A stretch of 64,000 bases of DNA from Stenotrophomonas mori (GTDB lineage: Bacteria > Pseudomonadota > Gammaproteobacteria > Xanthomonadales > Xanthomonadaceae). The stretch spans positions 372,001 through 436,000 of the forward strand of contig NZ_JAIKTS010000002.1 of the NCBI RefSeq assembly GCF_023556335.1. The letters run 5' to 3'. Both the position numbers and the translations under genes were made by a program. How positions within the stretch are numbered: position 1 is the stretch's first letter; each line of letters opens with the position of its first letter. A model generated the notes under the pieces. The model was not told the DNA's origin, made no database searches, and was given only the letters and a program-made list of their open reading frames with translations. Shown one piece after another: positions 1-8,089 of the stretch.

Positions 1-111
1 TGCCGGCCAGGGGCCGGCCGCCCGCCACAGCTGCTGTGGCGAGGCGAGGTAACTGAGCAGGGCGGCCGCGGTACCGGAAGCGGTGGCCAGAAGGGCGTAC
101 AGCAGGGTCAT
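1..111 (-). CDS. Small membrane protein, partial (DUF3325-like?)
   Basis: Minus-strand reading frame starting with ATG at 111 and running off the left edge, so only the first 37 residues are visible. They form one hydrophobic helix beginning MTLLYALLATASG, with no charged residue before about residue 31. It lies just downstream of a siderophore TonB receptor on the same strand, where small DUF3325/DUF3649 membrane proteins are common in xanthomonads and pseudomonads. That family call rests on context and hydrophobicity only; the C-terminal part that would decide it is outside the window. Confidence 0.5.
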   Translation of the reverse strand, partial: MTLLYALLATASGTAAALLSYLASPQQLWRAAGPWPA

Positions 112-133
112 GGCGGGCGCCTTGCGGAAGGGG

Positions 134-164
134 CCGGCATCCCGCCCCATGGGCGGGATGCCGG
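134..164 (-). terminator. Perfect 14-bp hairpin after the TonB receptor
   Basis: CCGGCATCCCGCCC at 134-147 pairs perfectly with GGGCGGGATGCCGG at 151-164 around the loop CAT. It sits between the TonB receptor stop at 172 and the next minus-strand start at 111. There is no clear U-tract on the minus-strand side, so it may be an intercistronic mRNA-stabilising or attenuating structure rather than a simple terminator. Confidence 0.6.
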
Positions 165-171
165 GATCGGG

Positions 172-2433
172 TCACCAGGTCCAGCGGGCGTTGGCGGTGA
201 TGGTGCGGCCGGTGCCGTACCAGCACGACGAGGTGCCGGTGCAGGTGGTGACATAGCGCTTGTCGGCGATGTTGCCGATGTTCAGCGACAGCATCACGTT
301 GGCGTCGGTCACCCGCGACAGGTCGAAGCGGATCGCCGCGTCCCACAACGTGTAGGAGGGGATGTTCTCCGGGTAGCCGGAGGTGATCGTGCCCAGGTTG
401 CTGCCGACGATCAGGGTCTCGCCGTAGTAGCGCAGGCCGGTGGCGAGGCTGAAGCCTTCCAGGGCGCCCGACTGGAAGGTGTAGTCACCCCACAGCGAAC
501 CCATCCAGTCCGGCACCATCGCCAGTTCCTTGCCTTCCCACACCGTGCCGCTCTTGACCAGCTCCGAATCCATCCGCGACAGCGCGCCGATCACGCTGAA
601 GCCTTCCAGCGGGGTGATGCGCGCTTCCAGCTCGACGCCGCGCACCTTGGTCTCGCCGGCACTGATGTAGCAGGCGGTGATGCCGCCGGCGCCACAGACG
701 TTGCCGTGGTCGGTATCGGGGATGGTGTCGTCCTTCTTGCGCAGGTCGTAGGCCGCCAGGGTGAACAGGCCGTCGAAGCTGGCCGGCTGGTACTTCACGC
801 CCACTTCCCACTGCTTGCCGCGGGTCGGATCGAAGGACTTGCCGTCGACGTTGTCGAGCGGGGTGCGGGCCGAAGGCTCGAACGACTCCGCATAGCTCAG
901 GTACGGCGAGAAACCGCTGTCGAAGGCATACAGCACGCCGGCGTTGCCGCTGAAGGCTTCGTTCTTCAGCCGGGTCGTGGCCGAACGCGGCGGGCAGGTG
1001 CCGGCACCGGTGCAGGCCTGGCTCCAGGACTCGTCCTTGAACCAGTCATAGCGGCCACCGAAGGCGAGGCGCCACTTGTCCAGCGCGATCTGGTCCTGCA
1101 CATACACGCCGGTCTGGGAGGTCTTGCCGCCGCTCAGGCCGATGCTGTCGGGGAAGCCCGCCGGCAGGCCGGTGTGGACCGGATTGAAGATGTCGATCGG
1201 CTTGGGGTTGCGCGGATCGGTGGGCGTCGCGCGCGGGCCCTGCAGGCGGCTGCCGGTCTGGTCGCCGCGGCGCCAGTCGGCGCCGACCAGCAGGGTGTGC
1301 TCGGCCGCGCCGGTGCTGAACTTGCCGATGATGCGGTTGTCGATGCCGTCGGTGTCGGCATCGCCCAGGCCGGCGGCCTGGCGGCGCGCCTGGGTGCGGC
1401 CATCGGCGTCGAGCGCACCATTGGTGACGATGCCGCGGTACAGCGACTCCACGTGCATGTGGCGCGCGCTCTGGCTGAACGACCACTGCTCGTTGAAGGC
1501 ATGCTCGAACAGCCAGCCGGCGTGCCAGACGGTGGCATTCCAGGTGTCGAACTCCGGCTCGCCAATGAAGGTGGTGTTCTTCATGTAGCCGTGCTGGGTC
1601 GGGATCAGCGTGCCGTCCATCGGCAGGAACTGGTAGGTGCTGCCGCCCTCGTCCTTCTGGTAGTAGCCCAGCAGGGTCAGGCGGGTCTTGTCGGCGATCT
1701 GGAAGGTGTAGCTGGGCGCCAGGAACCAGTGCTTCTGCTTGACCGTGTCGACCTGGGTGTCGCCGTCGGCGTAGCGGCCGACCAGGCGGGCCAGGTGGCG
1801 GTCGTCATCCGTGCCCGCGCCCACGTCGAACGCGCTGCTCCAGGTACCGTGGCCGTCCACGCCCAGCTGCAGCACCTGCCGCTGGCCCGGCTCCGGGGTC
1901 TTGCTGACCTGGTTGACCATGCCGCCGGGAGCGACCTGGCCGTACATCACCGCCGACGGGCCCTTCAGCACTTCGACACGCTCGATGTTCCAGGTGTCGA
2001 TCTTGCCGCGGTTCCACGCGCTGCCCTGCGGCGGAGCGCGCAGGCCGTCCACGGTCATCTGACCGCTTTCGCTGCCGGCGTTGAAGCCGCGGATGCGGAA
2101 GTCGTCGTAGCGGTTGTCGGAGCCGGAGCTTTCCAGCATCACGCCGGCGACGTAGCGCATCGCTTCGTTGAGGTTGACCACGCCACGCGCATCCAGCTCC
2201 TCGCGGGCGATCACCGACACCGACTTGGCGGTCTCGGCGATCGGCGTATCGGTCTTGGTGGCGCCGGAGGTGTGGGTGGTGACGCGATAGGCATTGACCT
2301 GGACCGCATCGAGCGTGCGGGCGGAATCACCGGCCGCCTCATCGGCAAGCACGGCGAACGGCGACAGGGCCAGCGCGATGGCCAGCGACAGCGTCGCCGG
2401 CCGGGAAACGGTACGTACGGAGGGGGAGTGCAT
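172..2433 (-). CDS. TonB-dependent siderophore receptor (FhuA/FhuE type)
   Basis: 753-residue outer-membrane ferric-siderophore receptor. The chosen ATG at 2433 gives a clean signal peptide (hydrophobic residues 13-30, ending FAVLA before DEAAG); the longer frame upstream has no signal. A plug domain follows, with the conserved blocks RIRGFNAG, IERVEVLKGPSAVMYG and GGMVNQVSKTP. A long beta-barrel ends in the terminal aromatic ARWTW expected for insertion by the Bam complex. The barrel end DKRYVTTCTGTSSCWYG, with paired cysteines, resembles the ferrichrome/ferrioxamine-type receptors (TonB-siderophore family TIGR01783). The AT-rich upstream stretch may hold a Fur box. The exact siderophore cannot be read from sequence. 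Confidence 0.92.
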   Translation of the reverse strand: MHSPSVRTVSRPATLSLAIALALSPFAVLADEAAGDSARTLDAVQVNAYRVTTHTSGATKTDTPIAETAKSVSVIAREELDARGVVNLNEAMRYVAGVMLESSGSDNRYDDFRIRGFNAGSESGQMTVDGLRAPPQGSAWNRGKIDTWNIERVEVLKGPSAVMYGQVAPGGMVNQVSKTPEPGQRQVLQLGVDGHGTWSSAFDVGAGTDDDRHLARLVGRYADGDTQVDTVKQKHWFLAPSYTFQIADKTRLTLLGYYQKDEGGSTYQFLPMDGTLIPTQHGYMKNTTFIGEPEFDTWNATVWHAGWLFEHAFNEQWSFSQSARHMHVESLYRGIVTNGALDADGRTQARRQAAGLGDADTDGIDNRIIGKFSTGAAEHTLLVGADWRRGDQTGSRLQGPRATPTDPRNPKPIDIFNPVHTGLPAGFPDSIGLSGGKTSQTGVYVQDQIALDKWRLAFGGRYDWFKDESWSQACTGAGTCPPRSATTRLKNEAFSGNAGVLYAFDSGFSPYLSYAESFEPSARTPLDNVDGKSFDPTRGKQWEVGVKYQPASFDGLFTLAAYDLRKKDDTIPDTDHGNVCGAGGITACYISAGETKVRGVELEARITPLEGFSVIGALSRMDSELVKSGTVWEGKELAMVPDWMGSLWGDYTFQSGALEGFSLATGLRYYGETLIVGSNLGTITSGYPENIPSYTLWDAAIRFDLSRVTDANVMLSLNIGNIADKRYVTTCTGTSSCWYGTGRTITANARWTW

Positions 2434-2483
2434 GAGAGCCAACCTGGATCGTGGGGGGTGACGTTGGCTGACTGCGGCTGCAG

Positions 2484-2530
2484 CGGCTGACCGGTAAAAG
2501 TGTAACAAAATACGAATCATTAACAATAAC
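2484..2530 (-). promoter_or_regulatory. AT-rich promoter with possible Fur box
   Basis: An AT-rich island in a GC-rich background, 50-100 bp upstream of the TonB receptor. Read on the minus strand, about 2530-2508 gives GTTATTGTTAATGATTCGTA, which carries NATWAT-like hexamers of the kind found in Fur boxes, but with several mismatches. Fur control is expected for a siderophore receptor; the site itself is an inference. Confidence 0.4.
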
Positions 2531-2574
2531 CACGACAGCTGGCCCGGCCGGGCCTCCTGGAAACCGGCGACTTG

Positions 2575-2603
2575 TCTTGCCGGTCACGGTTGCCGTGTAA
2601 AAT
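2575..2603 (+). promoter_or_regulatory. Candidate sigma-70 promoter for the DUF3348 operon
   Basis: TAAAAT at 2598-2603 is a good -10 match. A TTGCCG at 2577-2582 could be a -35 with a short 15-bp spacer. It is 25 bp before the DUF3348 start, and the region is shared with the divergent TonB receptor. Confidence 0.35.
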
Positions 2604-2627
2604 CCGCGGTTTTCCCTGTCAGGACCC

Positions 2628-3353
2628 ATGGCGAAAGCTTCTTCACGGGCGCCCGTCCTGGGCCCGGCGTACATTCGCCTGCTGGCCCGCTTCAGCGCCG
2701 CCGACCTCCCGCGCACCCCTCCCGCGCTGACCGAGCAGCTGGCGCACTGGTTCGACTGGAACCGTGCCATCGCCCTGTCGCGTGCACTGGACACCTGTGC
2801 GCCCGCCGCCACCGAGGCCGCCTTCGATGCCGCCGAGGCGGCCGAGTGCGCCCGCCAGCGGGGCGTGCTGCAGGCGGCCATCGACGCCGACATCGACCTG
2901 TCCCCGCCGCGGCGCAGGGACGCCGCCACCGGCATCGATCCCGGCTACCGGCCGTACCGCCAGCACTGCCTGGCCACGCAGCAGGCGATGCAGGCGACCA
3001 CCGGACGGCTGCGCGGGCGGCTGCGCGACCTGCTGGCCACGCAATCGCCGGCCAAGGCCCGGCTGGCCGAGGTGGACGCGGTGATGGATGCCACCCTCAG
3101 CCCGCGCGAGCAATCCCTGCTGGCCACCGTGCCGGCCCTGCTGGGACAGCACTACCTGCGCCTGCGCGAAGCCGGCACTCCCGACCCGCCCCGTACCCCC
3201 GGTGCCGACGCACCGGACGACTCCCCCGCGGCACCCGATGCCGGCCCCTGGCTGGCGCGCTTCCGCCAGGACATGCGCACTGCGCTGCTGGCCGAGCTTG
3301 AGCTGCGTTTCCATCCCATCGACGGCCTGCTCGCAGCGCTGCGTACCCGGTAA
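2628..3353 (+). CDS. DUF3348 family protein
   Basis: 241-residue soluble protein. The first half (YIRLLARFSAADLP, LAHWFDWNRAIALSRALD) matches the DUF3348 family; the rest is Arg- and Ala-rich helix followed by a Pro/Asp-rich linker near residues 185-215. There is no signal or membrane segment. An AGGA ribosome-binding site lies close upstream of the ATG. It is the first gene of a four-gene set (DUF3348, DUF802, OmpA-like, DUF2894) known as a conserved neighbourhood in beta- and gammaproteobacteria. The next start is 10 bp downstream, so co-translation is likely. No biochemical role is known to me. The gene order suggests a cytoplasmic partner of the membrane motor-like complex encoded next. 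Confidence 0.85.
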   Translation: MAKASSRAPVLGPAYIRLLARFSAADLPRTPPALTEQLAHWFDWNRAIALSRALDTCAPAATEAAFDAAEAAECARQRGVLQAAIDADIDLSPPRRRDAATGIDPGYRPYRQHCLATQQAMQATTGRLRGRLRDLLATQSPAKARLAEVDAVMDATLSPREQSLLATVPALLGQHYLRLREAGTPDPPRTPGADAPDDSPAAPDAGPWLARFRQDMRTALLAELELRFHPIDGLLAALRTR

Positions 3354-3363
3354 CCGCCCTTCC

Positions 3364-5760
3364 ATGTCCAGAACCCTTCCTGCTCTCCTCGTGTTCCTCG
3401 GCGGCCTGCTGGCCGTGTGCTGGATCGGCGCCGGCTACCTCGGCAGCCATCCGCTGGCCGCCGCGATCGCCGCCCTGATCGCCGCCTGCTACCTGGTCGG
3501 CGCCGTCGAACTGCTGCGCTACCGGCAGGCCACCGCCAGTCTGTCGCAGGCCTTGCCGGCACTCGGCGCTGCCGCCGGCGACCCGGATGGATGGATGGCG
3601 CGCCTTCACCCCGCGCTGCGCACCAGCGTCCGGCTGCGCATGGAGGGCGAACGCGTGGCCCTGCCCGCACCGGCGCTGACGCCCTATCTGGTCGGCCTGC
3701 TGGTGCTGCTGGGCATGCTCGGCACCCTGCTGGGCATGATGGCGACCCTGCGCGGCACCGGCCTGGCGCTGGAAAGCGCCAGCGACCTGGACGCCATCCG
3801 CAGTTCGCTGGCCGCGCCGGTCAAGGGCCTGGGCTTCGCCTTCGGTACCTCGATCGCCGGCGTCGCCAGCTCGGCGGCGCTGGGCCTGCTCTCGGCGCTG
3901 CTGCGCCGCGAGCGCGCGCAGGTGGTGCAGCAGCTCGACGCGGGCATCGCCGCGCAGCCCGGGCACCTGTCGCCGTCGGCGCAGCGGCGCGAAACCTTCC
4001 GCCTGCTGCAGGAACAGAATGCACTGATGCCGGCCCTGGTCGAGCGCCTGCAGGCCCTGGCCGGCACCCTGGAACGCCAGCAGCACGACGCGGGCGAACG
4101 CCTGCACGGCAGCCAGCAGGCGTTCCACCAGCACAGCCAGGCGGCCTGGACGCAGCTGGCCGCATCGCTGCAGCAAGCGCTGCGCGACGGCATCGCCCAG
4201 CAGGCCGATGCCGTCGGCACCGCCCTGCAGCCGGTGGTGGCGACCACCATGGCCGGCCTGGCGGAGAAATCCGACCAGCTGCACGCGGCCATTGAACAGT
4301 CCGTACGCCGCCAGCTCGACGGCCTGGACAGCGCCGTGCAGGGCGCGGCCAGCGCCGCCCGCGACAGCTGGAACGCCGCCGTCGCCGAGCAGCAGCGCGG
4401 CAACAGCGTCCTGGCCGAGAGCCTGCAGCAGGCGCTGCAGCAATTCGCCGGCACCTTCGAGCAGCGCTCGGCCGCGCTGGTGGAAGGCGTGGCGACGCGG
4501 CTGGAAGAGAGCACCGCCCGCACCGCCGGGACCTGGGACAGCGCACTGGCCCGCCAGCACGAAGCGCATGACGCACTGGCCCAGCGCAACGAACAGGCGC
4601 TGGCCGTCGCCGCCGCCCGCTTCGACCAGCACGCCCGCACCCTGGTCGATACCCTGCAGCAGTCGCACGGCGAGCTGCAGTCGGCACTGGCCGCGCGCGA
4701 CGAACAGCGGCTGGCGCAGTGGTCGCAATCGTTGTCGACCATGCTCGCCACGCTCGACGAGAGCTGGCAGCGCAATGGTGCGCAGGTCGCGCAGCAGCAG
4801 CAACAGGTCTGCGATGCGCTGGCGCGCACCGCGGGCGACGTCTCGACGCAGCTGCAGGCCGCGGCCGGCGGCGCGCTGGACGGCATCGCCGGCACTGCGC
4901 AGGCGTTGACCGACGCGGCCGCGGCCTTCGCCCGGCGCAGCAACACGATGATCGACGCCCTGCAGCGCTCGCACGGCGAGCTGCAGGACGCGTTGCAGGC
5001 GCGCGACGGCGAACGCCTGGCGCAGTGGCGCGACGCCTTTGCCGAACTGACCGGCGCGTTCGGCCAGCGCTGGGAGCACAGCAGCGCGCAGGTCGCCGCC
5101 CAGCAGCAGCAGGTCTGCGACACCCTGGCGCAGACCACCCAGGCGATCCACGAACAGGCGCAGGCGCAGGCCCGCGATACCCTGGCCGAGATCGAACGTC
5201 TGGTCGCCACCGCCTCCGAGGCACCGCGCGCCGCGGCCGAAGTGGTCGCCGAGCTGCGCCAGAAACTGTCCGACAGCATGCTGCGCGACACCGCCACCCT
5301 GGAAGAACGCGGGCGCCTGCTGGAAACCGTGCAGACCCTGCTCGACGCGGTCAACCACGCCTCGACCGAGCAGCGCGGCGCCATCGACGCGCTGGTCTCC
5401 ACCTCGGCCGACCTGCTGGAGCGCGTCGGCAGCCGCTTCACCGCACAGGTCGAAAGCGAGGCCGGCAAGCTCGACGACGCAGCCGCGCACGTCACCGGCA
5501 GCGCGCTGGAAGTGGCCAGCCTGGGCGAGGTGTTCGGCGGCGCGGTGCAGGCGTTCGGCCAGTCCACCGAGACCTTGAACGAACGCCTGCAGGGCATCGA
5601 ATCGGCGCTGGAGAAATCGCTGGCGCGCAGTGACGAGCAGCTCGCCTACTACGTGGCGCAGGCGCGCGAGGTGATCGAGCTGAGCATGCTGTCGCAGAAG
5701 CAGATCATCGGCGAACTGCAGCAGCTGGCCGGCACGCGTGACGGAGCCGGCACCGCATGA
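3364..5760 (+). CDS. DUF802 protein: MotA/TolQ/ZorA-like membrane part with long helical tail
   Basis: 798 residues from the ATG at 3364. Two N-terminal membrane helices (about 5-24 and 30-48) are followed by two more near 109-127 and 157-178. The latter contain GMLGTLLGMM and GFAFGTSIAGVASS, the Gly-rich helix signatures of proton-channel stator proteins (MotA, TolQ/ExbB, ZorA). The last ~620 residues are Gln/Ala/Arg-rich helix, almost certainly a long cytoplasmic coiled coil. It includes two copies of a ~102-residue repeat: SHGELQSALAARDEQRLAQW near residues 435-455 recurs as SHGELQDALQARDGERLAQW about 102 residues later. The stop overlaps the OmpA-like gene by ATGA. The function is unproven; the membrane architecture with an OmpA-type partner argues for an ion-driven motor or force-transmitting complex. 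Confidence 0.85.
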   Translation: MSRTLPALLVFLGGLLAVCWIGAGYLGSHPLAAAIAALIAACYLVGAVELLRYRQATASLSQALPALGAAAGDPDGWMARLHPALRTSVRLRMEGERVALPAPALTPYLVGLLVLLGMLGTLLGMMATLRGTGLALESASDLDAIRSSLAAPVKGLGFAFGTSIAGVASSAALGLLSALLRRERAQVVQQLDAGIAAQPGHLSPSAQRRETFRLLQEQNALMPALVERLQALAGTLERQQHDAGERLHGSQQAFHQHSQAAWTQLAASLQQALRDGIAQQADAVGTALQPVVATTMAGLAEKSDQLHAAIEQSVRRQLDGLDSAVQGAASAARDSWNAAVAEQQRGNSVLAESLQQALQQFAGTFEQRSAALVEGVATRLEESTARTAGTWDSALARQHEAHDALAQRNEQALAVAAARFDQHARTLVDTLQQSHGELQSALAARDEQRLAQWSQSLSTMLATLDESWQRNGAQVAQQQQQVCDALARTAGDVSTQLQAAAGGALDGIAGTAQALTDAAAAFARRSNTMIDALQRSHGELQDALQARDGERLAQWRDAFAELTGAFGQRWEHSSAQVAAQQQQVCDTLAQTTQAIHEQAQAQARDTLAEIERLVATASEAPRAAAEVVAELRQKLSDSMLRDTATLEERGRLLETVQTLLDAVNHASTEQRGAIDALVSTSADLLERVGSRFTAQVESEAGKLDDAAAHVTGSALEVASLGEVFGGAVQAFGQSTETLNERLQGIESALEKSLARSDEQLAYYVAQAREVIELSMLSQKQIIGELQQLAGTRDGAGTA

Positions 5761-6416
5761 GCGACGAGATCGAGTTCGACGCCGACTCCAGCGCCACCAC
5801 CTGGGCCGCGTTCGGCGACCTGATGTCGGTGCTGCTGGGCGCGTTCGTGCTGATCCTGGCCAGCGTCATCGGCATCCAACTGCTGCTGCACAACCGCCTG
5901 GACGAGGAAGTGAAGCAGCGCCAGGCCGAGGCCGCGCGGCTCAAGACCCTTGAGCAGGCGCTGGCCGCACCGCTGGCCGCCGGTCGTGTGACCGTGATCG
6001 ACGGCCGCATCGGCATCAGCGGCAGCGTGCTGTTCGCGCTCAACTCCGACCAGCTGCAGCCGGAAGGACGCGAGCTGCTGCGGAGCATCGCCGGGCCACT
6101 GCGCGACTACCTGTCCGCGCGCGACGAGATCCTGATGGTCAGCGGCTTCACCGACAACCAGCCGGTGCGCGCGGCCAACGCCCGCTTCGCCGACAACCTG
6201 GAGCTGTCGGCGGCGCGCGCGCTCACCGTCACCCGCACCCTGATCGCCGACGGCGTGGCCTCGTCGTCGGTGTTCGCCGCCGCGTTCGGCGCCGAGCAGC
6301 CGGTGGGTTCCAACGACGACGAGGCCGGCCGCGCGAAGAACCGCCGCGTGGAGATCGCGCCGATTCCGCGCCACACGTCCAATGAAGCGCCCGGCGGCAA
6401 GACCGATGCCCGCTGA
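5757..6416 (+). CDS. OmpA/MotB-like peptidoglycan-anchored stator partner
   Basis: 219 residues with one N-terminal membrane helix. That helix begins TWAAFGDLMSVLLGAFVLIL, with Asp21 at the place of the proton-carrying Asp of MotB/ZorB (their ADLM block). A short coiled linker (about 45-75) and an OmpA_C domain follow. The OmpA domain carries VSGFTDNQPV, FADNLELSAARA and NRRVEI, the peptidoglycan-binding signature. It overlaps the DUF802 gene by four bases (ATGA), a sign of translational coupling and fixed stoichiometry. Together with DUF802 it makes a MotA-MotB-like pair. It is not the flagellar MotB, as no flagellar genes are near. Confidence 0.88.
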   Translation: MSDEIEFDADSSATTWAAFGDLMSVLLGAFVLILASVIGIQLLLHNRLDEEVKQRQAEAARLKTLEQALAAPLAAGRVTVIDGRIGISGSVLFALNSDQLQPEGRELLRSIAGPLRDYLSARDEILMVSGFTDNQPVRAANARFADNLELSAARALTVTRTLIADGVASSSVFAAAFGAEQPVGSNDDEAGRAKNRRVEIAPIPRHTSNEAPGGKTDAR

Positions 6417-7068
6417 AGCCGGCGACGTCCACGCGCGGCTCGAAGCCTGGCGCCAGCAGGGCGCCGACCGCATCGACCCGCTGCGCTTCGCGCTGATGAC
6501 CGCGCTGGCGCAGCGCGCGGCGCGCCACGACGGTGCGCTGCGGCGACGTCTGGACACGCGCCTGCGCGTGCTGGCCGATGCCTATGCCGCGCTGCCGCCC
6601 CGCCCGCAGGCGGCGGAACCGCCGCGCGCCACAGAGACCAGCCCGCTGAAACAGGTGCTGGACCGGTTCGGCCGTCCGCCGCGGCCGGATGCGCCCGCGC
6701 AGGTGGTCGCGGCGCTTCCGTCGGGCGGCACCGGGGACGCCACGCCGGCTGCCGATCTGGCCGCGCCGATGCCGGTGCTGGACGAGTTCCAGCAGCTGTG
6801 GACCCGGATCCGCATCGACAGCCTGCTGCGCCAGTGCCTGGACGACCTGCCCGAGGACGCCGGCCCGCTGCATTCCCGCGTCCTCACCTACCGCGCCATG
6901 GCGGTGATGCGCGAGGTCTGCCCGGACTATCTGCAGCACTTCGTCGCCTATACCGACGCGCTGTCGTGGCTGGAGCAACTGGGCGGCATCGCGGCCGCCG
7001 GCAGCGACGCCGATGGCGCGGCCAGTCCGCGCAAGCCTGCGCGGGCCGGGGGACGCAGGAAAAAGTAG
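6382..7068 (+). CDS. DUF2894 family protein
   Basis: 228 residues from ATG 6382, which overlaps the OmpA gene by 35 bp. A second in-frame ATG at 6406 overlaps by only 11 bp and may be the true start. The core GDVHARLEAWRQQGADRIDPLRF and the C-terminal block RVLTYRAMAVMREVCPDYLQHFVAYTD fit DUF2894. A Pro/Ala-rich linker lies in the middle, and the tail is basic (RKPARAGGRRKK). There is no signal or membrane segment, so it is cytoplasmic. It closes the DUF3348-DUF802-OmpA operon. Its job is unknown; it may bind the cytoplasmic tail of the DUF802 protein. Confidence 0.82.
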   Translation: MKRPAARPMPAEAGDVHARLEAWRQQGADRIDPLRFALMTALAQRAARHDGALRRRLDTRLRVLADAYAALPPRPQAAEPPRATETSPLKQVLDRFGRPPRPDAPAQVVAALPSGGTGDATPAADLAAPMPVLDEFQQLWTRIRIDSLLRQCLDDLPEDAGPLHSRVLTYRAMAVMREVCPDYLQHFVAYTDALSWLEQLGGIAAAGSDADGAASPRKPARAGGRRKK

Positions 7069-7078
7069 CACCCCACAC

Positions 7079-7987
7079 TCATTGCCCCGAGGCTTCGCGC
7101 CGCAGCCACTGGCAGAAGGCGGCGACGGCCGGATTGCCGTTGTCTCCCTGCGGACGCACGATCCAGAAAGCATAGGCATTGGCGAGGGATTGATCGAATG
7201 GCCTGAACAGGCGTCCCTGACGCAGATCCTGTTCGACCAGCGGCGCCAGACCCAAGGCCAGGCCATGCCCGGCCACGGCCGCTTCCAGAGCCAGATAGTG
7301 GCTGGCGAACACCGGGCCACGCGCGGCATCCACCCCTTCCGCGCCGGCCGCTTCCAACCAAGCCTGCCAATCCGGCACGCCGGCACGGCCAAGCGCGCTC
7401 CTGTCCTGCAACAGCGTGTGGTGGCGCAAGTCGCCGGGCGTGGCCAGCGAAAACCGGGCATCCGCCGCCAGCGCAGGCGCGCAGACCACGAACACCGGCG
7501 CCTCGAGGAACCGCTCGGCATGGACGCCTGGATAGCCGCCGACGCCATAGCGGATGGCAACATCGACGCCGTCACGAGTGAAGTCGGCATGGCTGTCGCT
7601 TGTCTCGACGTGCACCTCGAGCTCGGGATGATCGTGCTGGAAGCGGTGCAAGCGTGGTGCGAGCCATCTGGCCGCGAAGGATTCGATGGCGCTGACGCGC
7701 AGGCTCGCCGACGCAGGCGCGATGGCCCGGTCCAGGGCCAGGTCGAGAAGCCCGAACACCTCGCCCAGCGATGTCGCCAGCGTTTTACCCGCGCCGGTCA
7801 ATTCGACCGCGCGGTGCCCACGATGGAAGAGCCTCACGCCCAGATACTCTTCCAGCCGCTTCACCTGGTGGCTTACCGCCGCAGGGGTCACGAACAACTG
7901 CCCGGCGGCCGCCTGGAAGCTGAGGCTCCGCGCCGCCGCCTCGAAAGCCCGCAGAGCATTGAGCGGTACGGGATGGCGGGGTCTCAT
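7079..7987 (-). CDS. LysR-family regulator, GcvA-like
   Basis: 302 residues from ATG 7987. The helix-turn-helix starts at once (LNALRAFEAAARSLSFQAAA, then TPAAVSHQVKRLEEYLGVRLF), so the 63-residue extension in the same frame is rejected. The effector domain contains FAARWLAPRLHRFQ and DVAIRYGVGGYPGVHAE, typical of the GcvA/AmpR branch. It is divergent from two metallo-beta-lactamase-fold genes, across an AT-rich gap (7988-8089) that contains TAG-N13-CTA near 8021-8040, a possible LysR box. By LysR custom it probably controls those genes and itself. The effector is unknown. Confidence 0.87.
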   Translation of the reverse strand: MRPRHPVPLNALRAFEAAARSLSFQAAAGQLFVTPAAVSHQVKRLEEYLGVRLFHRGHRAVELTGAGKTLATSLGEVFGLLDLALDRAIAPASASLRVSAIESFAARWLAPRLHRFQHDHPELEVHVETSDSHADFTRDGVDVAIRYGVGGYPGVHAERFLEAPVFVVCAPALAADARFSLATPGDLRHHTLLQDRSALGRAGVPDWQAWLEAAGAEGVDAARGPVFASHYLALEAAVAGHGLALGLAPLVEQDLRQGRLFRPFDQSLANAYAFWIVRPQGDNGNPAVAAFCQWLRREASGQ

Positions 7988-8089
7988 GATCGCTTCGGGT
8001 CTGTGCCAGCTGAGGCCAAATCCTAGCAAGTTATTTTTTCTAATGCGGCTACCGAAATATCTCGTTTGTCGCCCTGACCGGCGCTGGCG
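7988..8089. promoter_or_regulatory. Divergent control region, LysR / MBL genes
   Basis: A 102-bp gap between divergent starts. It holds the only AT-rich run nearby (AAGTTATTTTTTCTAAT about 8028-8045) and an interrupted dyad TAG...CTA around it, compatible with a T-N11-A LysR box. No exact promoter is assigned. Confidence 0.45.

Noticed and set aside
706..2490. A 594-codon plus-strand frame across the TonB receptor
   Set aside because: Antisense shadow of a clear receptor gene; composition is Val/Ala/Gly/Arg-rich with no domain.
3097..5490. A 797-codon open frame on the minus strand across DUF802
   Set aside because: High GC leaves the antisense frame free of stops. The protein is low-complexity Gly/Arg/Gln with no family, and the plus strand encodes a coherent protein.
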